Of a stretch of 64,000 nt of DNA, positions 1 through 11,863 are shown piece after piece. The notes below the pieces were generated by a model that made no database searches, was not told the origin of the DNA, and saw only the letters and a program-made list of their open reading frames with translations. The position numbers and the translations under genes were made by a program. Position 1 is the stretch's first letter, and every line of letters begins with the position of its first letter. The stretch lies in assembly GCA_029718625.1 (NCBI GenBank), contig CM056376.1:112832110-112896109 (forward strand), given 5' to 3'. The stretch is from Synaphobranchus kaupii. Taxonomy: Eukaryota; Chordata; Actinopteri; Anguilliformes; Synaphobranchidae.

Positions 1-66
1 TGTGTAGTGTTTTGAAAAACCGGGCCCTGTTTTCAAAATCGTGCTTAAGCAATTGAAAAAAAACTG
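1..66. mobile_element. right end of a truncated Tc1/mariner-like copy
   Basis: The window opens inside a repeat ending in AATTGAAAAAAACTG followed by TA. This resembles the right terminal inverted repeat of the element at 1338-3065. Only the terminus is inside the window, so orientation and length are unknown. Confidence 0.4.
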
Positions 67-1337
67 TAATACAGCATTGTCAGAAAGAGCAGAAATTTCA
101 GTGTAAAAAAAAGCCTTTTGTTCCATATTTGAAGAATAAGCCTTAAACACGCCCTGATTCTCTCGCATAAACACACAACTTCCCAATCAGGGGGAAAAAT
201 GAAACCGCATTACTATCTGATGTTTTTATATGTGTTTTCAATTTAGAAAAAGCACTAAAATAATAACCCTAGCACTTTAATGCATCAGTTCATAAAGAAA
301 AATAATGAGCTTGTATGAAATTAAATTGCAAATTATATTGGATACACAATTTACATGCCAGGTAATTTAAAAATGATTAAACTAGTGTAGTGCAAACCAT
401 GAGTATTGCCACTCAAATTATATATTGCATCGCATAAATCCTGCTCAAACAAAGAGGCTATTTTAATTCAAGATACAATAAAGCCCAGGTGCCCAGAGTG
501 CAGTTTAGATTAGCAGTGTTGTTATTAACAGTAGCTTATAAAGGAACTGTAATGTTAAAACAGCACACAACACCACTGCCCATAGCATACTTCATAACAG
601 GCCTTGGAATTAATTGAAGTAGTGAATAATCTCCTTTACAGTAAGCAGAGCCATCCCCGCCTGGTTGCCATGACTGGTATGTGTGCCTGTTTCAGATGGA
701 ACCGTTGCATTCGGTAACCATAGTGCAGTCATTGTGTGCCGTGCCGAAGAACTGCGTGTCCTGTTCTGTTATTGCCGTAACTGTGGCTAGCAACACGGAA
801 AGCATTACCGAGAGGAGTGGGAAGCCTGTTTGCATGGGTATGTGTGCACGGGGGCGGTATAAACATCGCGACCCTCTGTTGCGCACGCAGTTACTTTCTC
901 AGCTCGGTAATTACAAATGGCCGTTTCCAAGGGATCAGAATTTCACCAGAAGTAGCATACTCCCACACCTCAAAACAAGAGCATAAACATGAGAAAGACC
1001 ATGAGACACGCTGATGTTTTTCATGGTCCTCGCCAACACATATATTAGGCTTTCCTTTTTTCTCCCTTATTAAAAGATTCTGATAATGAAGTGAGCATGT
1101 CTTCTATGCAGAGTAAAAGTCTCAGTATTCACTGTTCAGCACCTGCAGTCCTTACTTCTGAAGCTTCAAAGAGAAGGTAACCACGAAAATGCCGGAGATT
1201 TTGCCAGAGAACTATACTCAAAACAGCAGTTAGCACATTTCACTCAAAAATTCAAGCACTTGCCTGTGAAGCATGTTGTGCTACAAGTGCTATATGTATA
1301 TAAGCACTGTGACAAGATCAATTTTGATTGATCATTA
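67..1337. other. AT-rich intergenic DNA, no gene seen
   Basis: Overlapping short open frames near 681-1014 occur on both strands. They have no recognisable domain, splice logic or codon signature, so I regard them as chance. No RNA gene or repeat boundary is visible here. Confidence 0.5.
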
Positions 1338-1693
1338 CAGTTTTTCTCAATTGTTTAGACACTAAACACAAAATTGGTATTATGACCCTATAAATAAAAC
1401 ATGACGTTTATGTGCCAACAGATAGACAATCTTTTCAAAATTATAACCACTATTTTGCTTGTTTTAACACAAAATTCAGTCTCTTTAACACAATAAATTT
1501 CACACAATTCTCCTTTTTTAGGCACAAATTTCAAAAAGTATATCTCTTGTTTTCATGTGAAAAACACTGCCATTAAAAACTATAAACTCCAATATCAATT
1601 ACAGTTTTTCTCCATTGTATACACACAAAAAATGGAACTATGCACACAATTCTGAAAAATTGAAGCTCATGTATCAACAACATGACTCCAAAC

Positions 1694-1964
1694 TAGAGTT
1701 CTCAATGGGCCTGAAAATTCAAACCCGAACCAAACCAACCCGAGTGAGTTGAAGCCCGAGCCCGGCTCGCCCGAGAACAGAGAAACTGTCTTGACAATTG
1801 ATTGACTCCAAAATTAGCAATCAGCCTACTGTAAATACACAGTTTTTGCGCAGCCCGAGCCCTACCTGACCCGACTAATTAGCATAAATTGTCGGCTCGA
1901 ACCCGGCCCTACCCAACGGGCTTTTTCAGGCCCCATTGGGCTCGGGCTGAAACTGAGAACTCTA
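1694..1964. mobile_element. nested hAT-type MITE with 8-bp TSD
   Basis: The 271-bp insert begins TAGAGTTCTCA and ends TGAGAACTCTA, an exact inverted pair. It is flanked by the exact 8-bp direct repeat CTCCAAAC at 1686-1693 and 1965-1972. TIRs of this type with an 8-bp duplication are diagnostic of the hAT superfamily. The interior is rich in CCCGAGCCCGG-like words that can fold back on each other. No coding capacity. Confidence 0.85.
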
Positions 1965-2421
1965 CTCCAAACTGCTAAACCCTAAGCACAATTCCATTGT
2001 TCTAACTCAAATATCATTCTAAACCACATTTTTGCAAAACTCTAAACACAAATTGCATCATTTAGCACACTTTGTTCACCTGGAAAACATTGGCCTTCAA
2101 AATGCAACACCCTGATTACCAATTGGTCTCACTCATGTCTCACCTGTGCAAACTCAATTGGAAAAACACTTTTTTACTGTTGTGATTGTTGTGATTTTTG
2201 TAACTGTTGCTGCAAAACAAATTGCCTCACTGAGGACATTATGTAAAGCTTTCTAATCGAATCTAATCTAAAATTATGGACAAAGTAGGAATACAGTTCC
2301 CAATTTCATACAAACATGAAACATACTTTCTGTTTACAGTACTATTGGTCACTTGCAATAGTGTATTCAACTGTAAATCATTGAGTACTGTATTGATATA
2401 TAAGTAAGGGTGGTAGATTTC

Positions 2422-2685
2422 TTACCTATTCTCATTTCTGAAAGTCCGGATGACTGAAGCCACAGTGAAGCGACTGAGGTTGGGCTGGACTCTCTACCCA
2501 GCCTCCCTCATTGTAAGACCATGGTTGACCACGTGGTCAACCAAAGTGGCCCGAATCTCATCAGAGATATTTGCTATCATTGGTCTTGCTCTTCCTCGTC
2601 CTCCTCCTCCTCCACCTCGTCCTCCTCCTCCTCCTCTCATTCTCAGTGCTCTTGCTCCACCTCTCTCTGCAATATTGGAATCCAT
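2422..2685 (-). pseudogene. Tc1/mariner-like transposase, N-terminal HTH fragment
   Basis: The minus-strand translation has a Gly/Arg-rich stretch made by a CCT/TCC microsatellite, then a helix-turn-helix segment with ISDEIRATLVDHVVNHG and MREAG. An in-frame TAG follows at about 2482-2484, where these transposases usually carry Gln. After the stop the same frame resumes with RVQPNLSRFTVASVIRTF before a TAA at 2422-2424. That TAA overlaps a possible splice donor (AG/GTAAG). The segment corresponds to the DNA-binding region of fish Tc1/mariner-like transposases; the catalytic DDE part is absent. It lies inside the TIR pair 1338-3065, so it is the remnant gene of that element. Confidence 0.7.
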
Positions 2686-3313
2686 TGTTCTCCAAAACAG
2701 GAGAGCTCAACTTTGGCCCTTTTATTGCTGAAGCTCCGATTGCTAAGTGAACAATTACTATAAGCAACATGTGTTTGCCTATGTGAGGATTTGTGTGGTT
2801 AATTGAACATTTAGGTTTAGCATTCTGAAAGGCAGTGTTTTCCATGTGAACACAAGAGATTTTATCTATGAAAATTGTGCCAAATGTAGATAATTGTGTA
2901 TAGTGTTTTGCAAAAAGTGTGATTTAAAATTGCAAACTGAGTGCAAAGCAGGAAATGTGTTTGTATTTCTGCAGACTTGGTTTGGGGGGTAGGTACATGA
3001 GTTTCAGATTTCAGTGATTGTGCCTCAAGTTCCAGTTTGAGTGTGTAAACAATTGAGAAAAACTGTAAATTACTGAGTTTTGCTAAAATAGGTAACATTT
3101 GTGTTGCATCAACTATAGTAAATGCTATTTTAGGACAAACAACCATACACTTTACCAAAACGAGAAAAAGGAAACTATTTTCACACAATTTTATGCATTT
3201 GAATATGTAACATGGCCTCATGAAGCCAAAACATACATGAACACTATTTTGATGGTAGTGTTTTAAATTTATCACACGAGTGTTTAATTGATGCTCTACA
3301 AGACATAAACATA

Positions 3314-3857
3314 CACTGCCTGGCCAAAATAAAAGTTGCACACTCTAATATTTTGTTGGACCGCCGTTAGCTTTGATTATGGCGCACATTCGTCGTGGCA
3401 TTGCTTCGACAACCTTATGCAATGTCACAACATTTATTTCCGTCCAGAGGTGCATTAATTTTTGGCCGAGATCTTGTATTGATGACGGGAGAGTCAAACC
3501 ACTCTGTAAAGTTTTCTCCAGCACATCCCAAAGACTTTCAATGGGGTTAAGGTCAGGACTCTGGTGGCCAATTCATGTGTGAAAATGATTCCTCATGCTC
3601 CCTGAACCACTTTTTCACAATTTGAGCCCGATGAATCTTGGGATTGTTGTCCTGGAATATGCCCATTGACGGGATAACCTTGTCATTCAGTACATTCAGG
3701 TACTCAGCTGACTTCATTTTATTGCTGCATAATGTTGATGAGCCTAGACCTGACCAATTGAAGCAACCCCAGATCATAACACTGCCTCCAGACACTTGTA
3801 CAGTGGGCACTATGCATGACGGGTGCAACGGCGACTTTTTTTTTTGGCCAGGCAGCG
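3314..3857 (-). mobile_element. deleted Tc1 element with frameshifted transposase C-terminus
   Basis: The ends CACTGCCTGGCCAAAA (3314) and TTTTGGCCAGGCAGCG (to 3857) are inverted repeats flanked by TA. The minus strand encodes the C-terminal part of a Tc1 transposase, including [14 protein letters not shown] and a Trp-Pro-Pro segment that should lead into the conserved SPDLNPIE block. A one-base indel near 3560-3567 puts that block out of frame. Only ~540 bp remain of the usual ~1.2-1.6 kb, and the N-terminal half is missing. It is a dead internal-deletion copy. It may interrupt an older repeat, because the flanks at 3220-3310 and 3860-4020 look similar in composition. Confidence 0.8.
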
Positions 3858-3865
3858 TATAATAG

Positions 3866-4739
3866 CTGTGTGTATTGTTTTGATGGAAAGAATCAGTTTT
3901 GAGAAGAGAGAACATGGTTTTGAGTGCTGTGTTTCATTTTGCAAGAGATTTGTGGAGTTTTGACAAAGTGGGTAACTCTTTTCAGTTTTGTGTTTAGAGT
4001 TTTGAGAAATTGAGCCACAGTTTCTGGAAATGTGTTTAAATGTTTGGGGGGGAAAAAATACCTTTTCTTTGTACTGTTTTCAATTACGTAAATATATATA
4101 AAGGAGAATTTACAAATCACTGCTTTCTGCTTTTATGTGCATTTTACAAACTGTCCCGACTTTTTGGAATTGCAGTTTGTAGATTGTTATTGTTAACAAT
4201 CTGCATATTTGGAGTCTTTTGTATTCAAAAGAATGAAGGGTTTTCACAGGTTATTGGGGATAAGTATACACATGCTGAAAAAAGGGATAATTAAAAAAAA
4301 ACTTTTTTATTGGGAATTGCATCTGTCATCATTTGACACTGTTCACTTTGAAAAAAAAACAAAAAAAATGAAACAAAATAAAACATTACCAGTAACCATT
4401 TGGAAACGTATCAATAAATCAGGGTCCTCACTGAGTACAAAAGAGGACATTAGAGACATGTATTAGGAGCCAATTGATTCATTTAATTTGATCATTTAAA
4501 AAAAATGTTACCTATTTGCAATATAGCCCAATAAGCACAGTAGGAACACAGGAATTTTATTCTTCATGGCATGCTTAGCTATTTCTGACATGATGTGGCT
4601 TAAGAGGGTAAATAGGCTAATCCCTCTAAACATGAAAAGCAACTAATTAAGAAAAATGAACAGCTTGTTAGAATTTTGGGATTGCAATTGTGGTTGGAAC
4701 GAAAACCAGCATACACAGTGGTCCCCGAGGACCGAGTTT
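3866..4739. other. AT-rich intergenic DNA, no gene seen
   Basis: Low-complexity T-rich and A-rich DNA. The stretch 3866-4020, rich in TTTTGAG words, may belong to an old Tc1-like copy. No supported coding region. Confidence 0.4.
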
Positions 4740-5139
4740 GGGAACCACTGCCATACATAACTATAGTGTTTCGTGTTTTTGTTACTCACCCAGTGTTTGC
4801 GGGTCTGGTGGACCCACAACATTATTCGGTTTTTAAAACAATAAATCCATAACAATTTACATAAAAATACTTCACAGATATTGACTTTATCTCAATTACA
4901 AGCAAAATAGACAGCATAGATGGTTAATATTGACCATTTACCTCTGCTAGATCACATTTATCAATAAAAGTAATATTTGTTTTTTGTGATAGAATTTGAT
5001 TTTTGTGTTCTTTTACATGTTTATCACAGAAAATGAGCTAAGGCCAATGAGTCTCAGGTTGAGAAAATTATGAATTGTATAATTTTTCTTTTAGTAAACA
5101 TTGAATACGGGTCCCACAGACCCAAACACCACACAAGGG
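4740..5139. mobile_element. piggyBac-like element end (TTAA-flanked)
   Basis: The right edge reads ...ACACAAGGG then TTAA (5140-5143). This matches the CCC-starting terminus and TTAA target of piggyBac-type elements. The body carries paired GGGTCT...GACCC words at 4801-4815 and 5108-5123. I could not find a matching left terminus, so the left boundary given is approximate. Confidence 0.35.
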
Positions 5140-5140
5140 T

Positions 5141-5446
5141 TAATGGGCTATATGACTATGTGCTCATTCAACCTCCAGGTGATTAATGTCATGAATAACT
5201 GCATTCATTTTTACTATGGTTCATGAATATGAGAAATATATTTCAGTTGTTTCTCTCTCCATTAATCTGCACTAATTTCAGATTCCGTGCTATAGATGAC
5301 CTGTGGTATAGTTGCCTGTATCCATGACAGATGCCTTGAAGAGTTTACCGCGTCATGTTGTCAAACAAATATCTTGAAGAAACGGGATGTAAAGTTTTCA
5401 TTTGGCACTGAACTATCACTTTAAGAGGCAACTCTGAACATGTGGG
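5141..5446 (+). repeat. dispersed copy of a segment of the 2.66-kb array unit
   Basis: This ~300-bp stretch, from TTAATGGGCTATATGAC to the CACTTTAAGAGGCAACT block, aligns by eye almost base for base with 33650-33955 and the equivalent part of each array unit. A reverse-orientation relative lies near 31075-31260. The segment is therefore an interspersed repeat that was caught up in the array, rather than unique GIMAP DNA. Confidence 0.75.
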
Positions 5447-6189
5447 GCTCTATCTTGGCAATCTTAGTGCTTGCTCTAAGCACATGGCGTTAAGTGCATT
5501 TAGGGCGTGTCCAAGTCCACATTGGCTATTTAAATGGCGGGTTTTTTGAGCGCTAAGCACAGCGCAATGGGCAAATGGGCTGAACCTAGTCTCTTCATTA
5601 ATTATAGGTGTGTCTTGGACGTGACATGCAATAAACAAATCAAAATGTCATATTGTCATATCCCATTCCCTTTAAAAGCCTGCTTTTCCACCTTGGCGGA
5701 TTGCTTATATGGTGGCAAAACAGACATGCTTGTGTGTGTTTAGTGCGAGCAAGGAATAGGCTATATGGATCAATAGTATGATCAATATTATTCGGACTAA
5801 CCATTATGAGTTCCCAGTAATTCATGACAGTGCTGTTATAATACAAAATATATGCGGTTAAAAGCACCTGCAACAGTTGAGAATAAGCTACCAATGGCTT
5901 CCGCCTCACCTTAGAAAACGCCAAATTAGCCTGCTTGTTTAACGAATTTCGATTGATTATGCAATAAAACATTGTCAAACATCAATTCCATGAGGCTGTT
6001 CTCATGCAGTTCTCGAAGTTCAAGCTTCATACAAAGTTAATTACCTGCATTCTAATATTGATTAATAACACAAATACCGTTATGTTGCCTTCATGATGAC
6101 ACCAAATACAATAAAGCTGTCAGGTTGGCAACCCTGCATATTTTCCCTTGTTTTATAATGTCCTTATTATAAAACAATATATATAAATG
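5447..6189. other. intergenic DNA with a probable dispersed repeat
   Basis: Bases 5447-5760 contain GCGCTAAGCACAGCGCAATG-like inverted words typical of a non-autonomous DNA repeat, but no clean termini are seen. No gene is supported. Confidence 0.35.
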
Positions 6190-8092
6190 TCACCAACGCG
6201 TTTTACTAGCAGCTAATGCTTTAAAAACAAGTCCACTTTCCCGGGAAGACCCATGAAAAGATCGTTCCCGGAATGGTTGGTCATCACTCGTCCGTATGTG
6301 GTGGTCTACTCCCTTCGCCAATCCAATGTCCCATTCATCAACGGAGAACACACCAACCCTCTTAGACAGCTTCTCTGCCAGTCTGTTGTTCGATTCCTCA
6401 GGCATGGGCAAGCCTTCAAAATCAAACAGCTGTGGGTCAATAGTGGAGAGAGTTGAGGCTTCACTGTTCTGCGGCACGGTAACTGTATCGGCCATATGCA
6501 AGTGGGCATTCACTGTGCCGGGTGGGATCACTGTCTCCTTCAGTGACTCATTACGCAGCAACACCAAGAACTTGTCCTTGTTAAGGGCAGATGGGAACAA
6601 AACAGTAGGCTGCACCAGTACACTTGTAGGGAGAGCAGGAGAAGGAGCACTTCATCACTGCACTCCTCTTCACCATGGCATTTTTAGTCTCCTCCAATGA
6701 GTTGGTATTGTTTTCACTCTGGTCATTTTTTGCAGCTCGCTGTGAGTGGATCAGTTTCTGGATCACCTTTTGTGGGTTCTCTGGTAGCAATATGCCCATC
6801 CTCGCCACATCTGTCGCAGAAGAAATCCCCAGACAGCTTCCGTGTGGGTGACCTCCGCTGAGTGGTGCTGTATGAAGACCTCTCTTGGGCTGGCTTTTCA
6901 GCAAACTCTCTGGTGGGTTTCACTGTCATGACTGCTATCTGTTGCTTCAGTTTTCTCACTTCTCTCTTTAAGGCTTGGATGTCGTTATCGCCATCCGTGT
7001 CTTCAATAACACTAGTTAGTCTCTGCTCTTTAACTGTAGCGGGACGCTGTGGTTGCTTGGTGGTGAAGTCAGCGACTTGTCTTTTCAATGCTTTGACTTC
7101 TGCACTTAGCTATTGCATCTCTGACACTGCTGGCGGTTCATTACTGTTGAGTCGCACTGCCTTTACTGTTGGGTTCAGTCTGCGTCGTGCAGCTTCATAC
7201 TCCTCTTTGGTCCGGATTTCATTCAACAGCTGCAGGAATGTGGGTGGTCTCTCTTTTCGCTCTGTCAGCCTGAGGTTCAACAACATCATGTCAGACCCTA
7301 CTGCTCCTTGAATGAGCTGATCTAGATGCACTCTGTTAACTTCAGTGGGTGCTAGGCACCCTCTCTGCACCACATTCTTCAAAGCTCTCTCCATTCTTCT
7401 CACAAATTCGGATAACTTTTCTTTGGGGTGCTGACACAGGAGTCTGAATGCAAAGTATAGATCTTCTCCTGCCTCAGGTGTCCCGAAACCATTCTCAAGG
7501 GCCTCTATGTACTCTCTGGGAGTTGCATGTGGGCTGCTAAACCTACCAGCTTGGATGATTTCTAAAGCGGGACCCTTCACACTTTAAGCAATCCTCATTT
7601 TCTTCTCTTTGTCTGACCTATCACATTGCTCTACCATAAGCTGAGCTTGGACTACCCAATTCTCCAAATTTTCCTTTCCGGCGGGTGTGGGATCAATCCC
7701 AGAAAAGGTGTGCAACCACCTGAACGCATTATTCTTACTCGCTGGTTTTGCAGCTTTTGCCATCAGATCCCCTACTGCTCTAATGATAGCTTCAGGTGAG
7801 CTGGCTTGAAGAATGTTGGGGCTAAGAGGCTCTGGCCCCTCTCTGTCTTCCCGGGATGGTCCTAAAATCCTCCAATGCTCAGCACCTCCTGCTGGCATCA
7901 CTTCCTCTGGAATGACTTTAACATCTATCTTTTCACGGCACTCACATAGAGCAGTCAGACACTGGAGCTGAGAGTTGAAAGTTCTTCCTCGCACTCTAAC
8001 GCGGCCAAGAGCTTTGATTGTTTGCAGTGTCTCTTCAATGAACACCACCTCAGTCTCTTGAGGAATATTTTCCACTAAAATAGCATATTCAT
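6190..8092 (-). pseudogene. Ty3/Gypsy-like gag-pol remnant with PNMA-like Gag
   Basis: Reading down the minus strand, the Gag begins near 8092. The N-terminal block contains ETLQTIKALGRVRVRGRTFN, then comes a capsid-like region with ENWVVQAQLMVE and LLCQHPKEKLSEFVRRMERA. This layout resembles PNMA/MOAP1 proteins, which are domesticated Ty3/Gypsy Gags. A zinc-knuckle CDRCGEDGH follows, but its final Cys is replaced. Further down (6190-6615) is the pre-reverse-transcriptase linker typical of Gypsy Pol, with EKLSKRVGVFSVDEWDIGLA and HHIRTSDDQPFRERS; the element stops before RT proper. Defects: the likely ATG at 8090-8092 is one base out of frame, with in-frame stops TAA at 7584-7586 and TAG at about 7110-7112, and a further break near 6723. 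It is a dead retrotransposon copy. The PNMA relation is inferred from motif order. Confidence 0.75.
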
Positions 8093-8129
8093 GGTCTAGC
8101 CCCTCTCCTTTGCACCAATTATGGAGTTA

Positions 8130-10031
8130 TGCCATGGTGCACCCAGAGCGGGGTTAACTGTAGTGTACCATTTTATTTATTGTCTACTAATAGTTTGACT
8201 TCTGTTCTATTTAGACTTGTCTTTGCGGGTCTGTTTACTTTACTTTATTTCTCAGTTAGATTTGACTAATAGGACAAACTAGTAGTGCTGTATATTTCAC
8301 ACTTGAATAACAGCTCTGTATTAAGGTTCATTTATTTCTTTGTAGTGTCACAACAGCTATACCTGTAGATCTAAGTTTTAGTGTCTGGTCAAAACAAGTT
8401 GTCTTATTTTATTTTATCTAATCCCAGCGGTGCCTTCATTTTATGTAGTGCCCACCCCCTACTCTGTCTATAGACACCGTGAAAGGGAATAAACTAGTAA
8501 GATGGGGCTATGGGTTCGTATACTAATGCTATCCTGAACAAGAGTAAACTATACCCAGCAAAATGTTGATGTTTAATGAACTCAGCTTATTATTCAGAAT
8601 GAAATGACTAGACCAGACAACCTCTTTATATAAACATGTAATGTATTGAATTTAAGAATGTATCTACTTTAAGTTTTGACAGCGATGCAACCAGGCCCAC
8701 ATCAATTATATCCTTTACACAAAATAAATCAATAAAGAATATAGTGCGATTCACAAGTCAATAGTTGCACACCAACAAATACCTTCATATACAGCCCCAG
8801 TATAACAGTGATTTAGAGATGGGAAGAGTATCTAATATATAATAATTCTAAATGTAAATCGAATAGAGTGAGAAAGAATTTGTATAAAGCGAGATCAGGA
8901 TTATAATTAAAAAATATATATATATATTCAGTGGACAATATGATACTAGCTGTGAGTATACATCGAATAAAGCTAACTATCTATAGCGTTTAAATAGATT
9001 GGTTCTAATTACTTTGACTGTAATCAGTACTAGAGCAAATACCCCTTCGCTTTAAATGGAACCCATAGGAATGCTGTACACGGAACAGTGCAAATCACCT
9101 TGTGCTTTAAACAAAAACAAGTGCACGTACCTTTGTTGTACAAGTAATAGACACACAAGAGAAAAGAACAAAAGACATGTTGCTCAATGTCACAAATGTA
9201 ACAATAGTGGTGGGCCCACACACTGGCCAGGGGAGCTCTATATGTGCCCACATCGCACAGAGTGCTACCTGGTTAGTGTGAACGATGATCAAAATCCCAC
9301 GATGTCAGGGGAACTGTGTACGTGGGCACATCGCACAGAGTGCTGCCTGGTTAGTGTGAACGATGATCAAAATCCCACGATGTCAGGGGAACTGTGTACG
9401 TGGGCACATCGCACAGAGTGCTGCCTGGTTGATTAACTGCCGAATACTAAACTTAACGTGTTCCCACAAGCTACAGGGCTCACTGAAACGAGGCAGAGTA
9501 TAAACGATACTGACAAGCTAACTCGCTACCATATTTGACTAGCAAGACAGTGAGAAAAACCGAACTCATAAGCTAACTCACTAGCATATTGGACTAGCAG
9601 CTAACCCATAAAGCGCAAGTGTAGTCGTACAGAAAATAAAACACGTCTCTCAAATGTACTATACAACCAAGTCGACGCCTATATGTGACTCCTACTGGGA
9701 GCTAGTATCAGCTACACAACCTCAAACTAAATATACTCCAAATCAACATACCTTGTACACGGTTGATCAACGTATAAGAGTCGACTCAAACAAGTATATA
9801 AAGCTGAATAAAGGATAATGTTGAGGAGATCGAACTGCATTTAACAATTGTAATAAGCCCAGACTTTTCTCACCCGGGCTACATATGCACTTGCACTATA
9901 CCGGACCTGTAAAATGAAGTTGTCTATTCTAAATTATTTTATAATAATTCATATGTATTTACACTATACTGGACCTTTAAAATGAAGCCAGTCTGTTGAA
10001 GTCAGACTCATACTTGGTCCAAGATCTAGAT
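8130..10031. other. non-coding DNA upstream of the retroelement, possible leader/LTR
   Basis: On the minus strand this lies 5' of the gag remnant, so it may contain the leader and a 5' LTR. A sequence starting TGTAGCCCGGG lies at about 9890 (minus), but I found no second copy to prove an LTR. It contains the 78-bp tandem repeat (9249-9430) and an imperfect ~60-bp duplication at 9892-9990. No supported gene. Confidence 0.35.
9249..9430 (+). repeat. 78-bp tandem repeat, about 2.3 copies
   Basis: The word CACATCGCACAGAGTGCT recurs at 9249, 9327 and 9405, giving a period of exactly 78 bp. The period is a multiple of three, so an open frame of 26-residue repeats runs through it, but nothing else supports coding. 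Confidence 0.9.
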
Positions 10032-10248
10032 CAGGGATGTGATTGCGCCTTAAGAAAAATACCAGAAATTTTCTTTCTTTTTTCATTGAAATAAACACTC
10101 CAATTGAATGAATAAACACATTTTATTTGTATAGATTGCACTGTTCACATGGAAGAGGAAGGTGGGAGAGGGGTTGGAGAGGGCAGGACCTTATCTTTTC
10201 TTCTTTATTGCAAATGGTTCCACCACTCATCCACTCTGGTTTCCTCAG

Positions 10249-10742
10249 TCATGGCAGGCAGCACCATGTTACTTGCATATCTAAGATGGCAAACAAGAGG
10301 TCGAGTTCACTATTAGACAATGATTGCTCACTAACCACATGAAACAATACAACAAAACAATCATACACACCTGTATAGCTCATGCTGAAAGGCAGCTGTT
10401 TCTGCTTCATTAAGTCCCAAAGATGGTAGCATGTCAGGCAGTCTCTTGAGATAAGAAAGGACATAGTGACTTCCCCTCGTGTCTGGGTCAAGGCACGACA
10501 GGGTCCTCAGCGTCTGACTGTTGAGAGGCGGTTTTAACTGAAGGTCCAGAGCACAGTTGACATATGTCTGAATCACTTTGCTTGTAAAATCGTTCACCAG
10601 TGGGTGCCCTCTTCTGAGCTGGTCCAGGATACTGATGGCCTCTGAGCCCACAATAGGAGCATCAAGATGAGCTTCTGGAGACCTTAGATCAAGCATCTTC
10701 AGCTTTGGCCCAGACAATTCCCCCCCTTCCTGCACAGGAGAT
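10249..10742 (-). pseudogene. hAT-like transposase C-terminal exons
   Basis: A minus-strand exon of 372 bp (10742 to 10371) is open for 124 codons. It is preceded by a CTGCAG acceptor and ends CTATACAG/GTGTGT, a good donor. Its product includes LVNDFTSKVIQTYVNC, LKPPLNSQTLRTLSCLDPDT and YVLSYLKRLPDMLPSLGL, reminiscent of the region before the dimerisation domain of hAT-type transposases. A following exon candidate (10330 to 10249) keeps frame with SEQSLSNSELDLLFAILDMQ and then a stop. No DDE core or dimerisation motif is visible, so this is a fragment. The family assignment is from remembered similarity of style, not from an alignment. Confidence 0.45.
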
Positions 10743-10779
10743 CTGCAGCCAAACAAAATAAAAAACATTAATCTTTAGC

Positions 10780-10931
10780 TGTAACTGTGAAATTGCATTG
10801 TCCGTCCCTACCATATAAACAAATTAATGAATAAATAAATTGGGCTAATGAATAGAGCAATCAATACAAGGCATATCTGAGTATTTTGATAATAAGACAA
10901 TACTACCACTACCACCAGCACTACTACCAAC

Positions 10932-10964
<33 letters not shown>

Positions 10965-11640
10965 CTAAGAAGCTATTAGGTCTATTTACTTTCTTCATTT
11001 CAAAATTTTTAAAAACCCCTGGGGCATCCCTTCCTGTGCTATACAGTTGATAGACTAGGCTGATTTCTGCATCTCACCTTCTTGCAAATCCTGGTGTAGT
11101 GAGGTTTGGTCACTTTTATTCAGAATTAATTAAGTTCAACACTCAATTAGAATTCTATACGTCAGTAGAGCCCAACTTAGTGAAATAATGTAGACACAAC
11201 AATGGGTTGGAAAAATTACATATGTTTTATTGGCTACGACTATGAATATCTGAATAATAGAAACAATAATTGAGATAACATTCTATGACTTAATCAGAGG
11301 AAATGATAATTATGTGACGGCTAAATATAGAAGCTAACAGTCCTACCATTAACAAAGGTTAGTTTGTGTTATGGGTTAATGACACGCTAAACTATATTTT
11401 GTGGTTAGCTCGTTTTATCAGTCTCATACATATAAAGTTTTAACAGTGTAAAACTATAAGGTCAGAGAAATTGGCTATTCCCGACCGAAACGCGCATAGC
11501 AAAACAAAATCTAAACAAAAGTAGGAACCAGCAGTAAAATGACCTCAACTGGGTATTACAGGTTTTATGCTAGCCTATCAATTGATGCCAGTGCTAAATA
11601 AAATGCGTTTCAATACTTAACGGTAACAAAGGGAGGCCAG
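10780..11640. other. AT-rich DNA with an (AAT)n microsatellite
   Basis: A pure AAT run occupies about 10932-10962. The rest has no recognisable gene. It is probably intron or spacer of the hAT-like element. Confidence 0.5.
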
Positions 11641-11863
11641 TCCCGATTCTGTAGGTGGTGTCAGCTCGTCAGCTGGTCCAAGGTCCCGGCAGTTGCGTGG
11701 ACTCCTGGAGACTTCTTCACCGAAGTCGGGTCGCGACAGGTTTCCAGTCAGGTCGACGTGGACGTGCACAGGTCTCCACTTGGGTCCGGCCACAAGGGAG
11801 ACAGTAGAGGAACAGTCTGAAGAAACGTGTCCTCAAAACTGCTGTTGAGAATAAACCAGCTTG

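Larger units (their letters stand above)
1338..3065 (-). mobile_element. Tc1/mariner-like element with 25-bp terminal inverted repeats
   Basis: Bases 1338-1362 and 3041-3065 are inverted copies of each other, 24 of 25 matching, starting CAGTTTTTCTCAATTG. Each is flanked outside by TA (1336-1337 and 3066-3067), the target duplication expected of Tc1/mariner elements. The 1,728-bp interior holds a broken transposase N-terminus on the minus strand (2422-2685) and a nested hAT MITE (1694-1964). A further TIR-like copy at about 1600-1626 suggests internal rearrangement or an earlier nested insertion. The element cannot encode a full transposase, so it is a non-autonomous derivative. Confidence 0.75.

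Noticed and set aside
681..1014. Overlapping open frames on both strands
   Set aside because: No domain, no splice context, and frames overlap on opposite strands; chance in a locally less AT-rich patch.
9056..9436. 126-codon plus-strand frame with 26-residue repeats
   Set aside because: Produced by the 78-bp tandem period being divisible by three; no other coding evidence.
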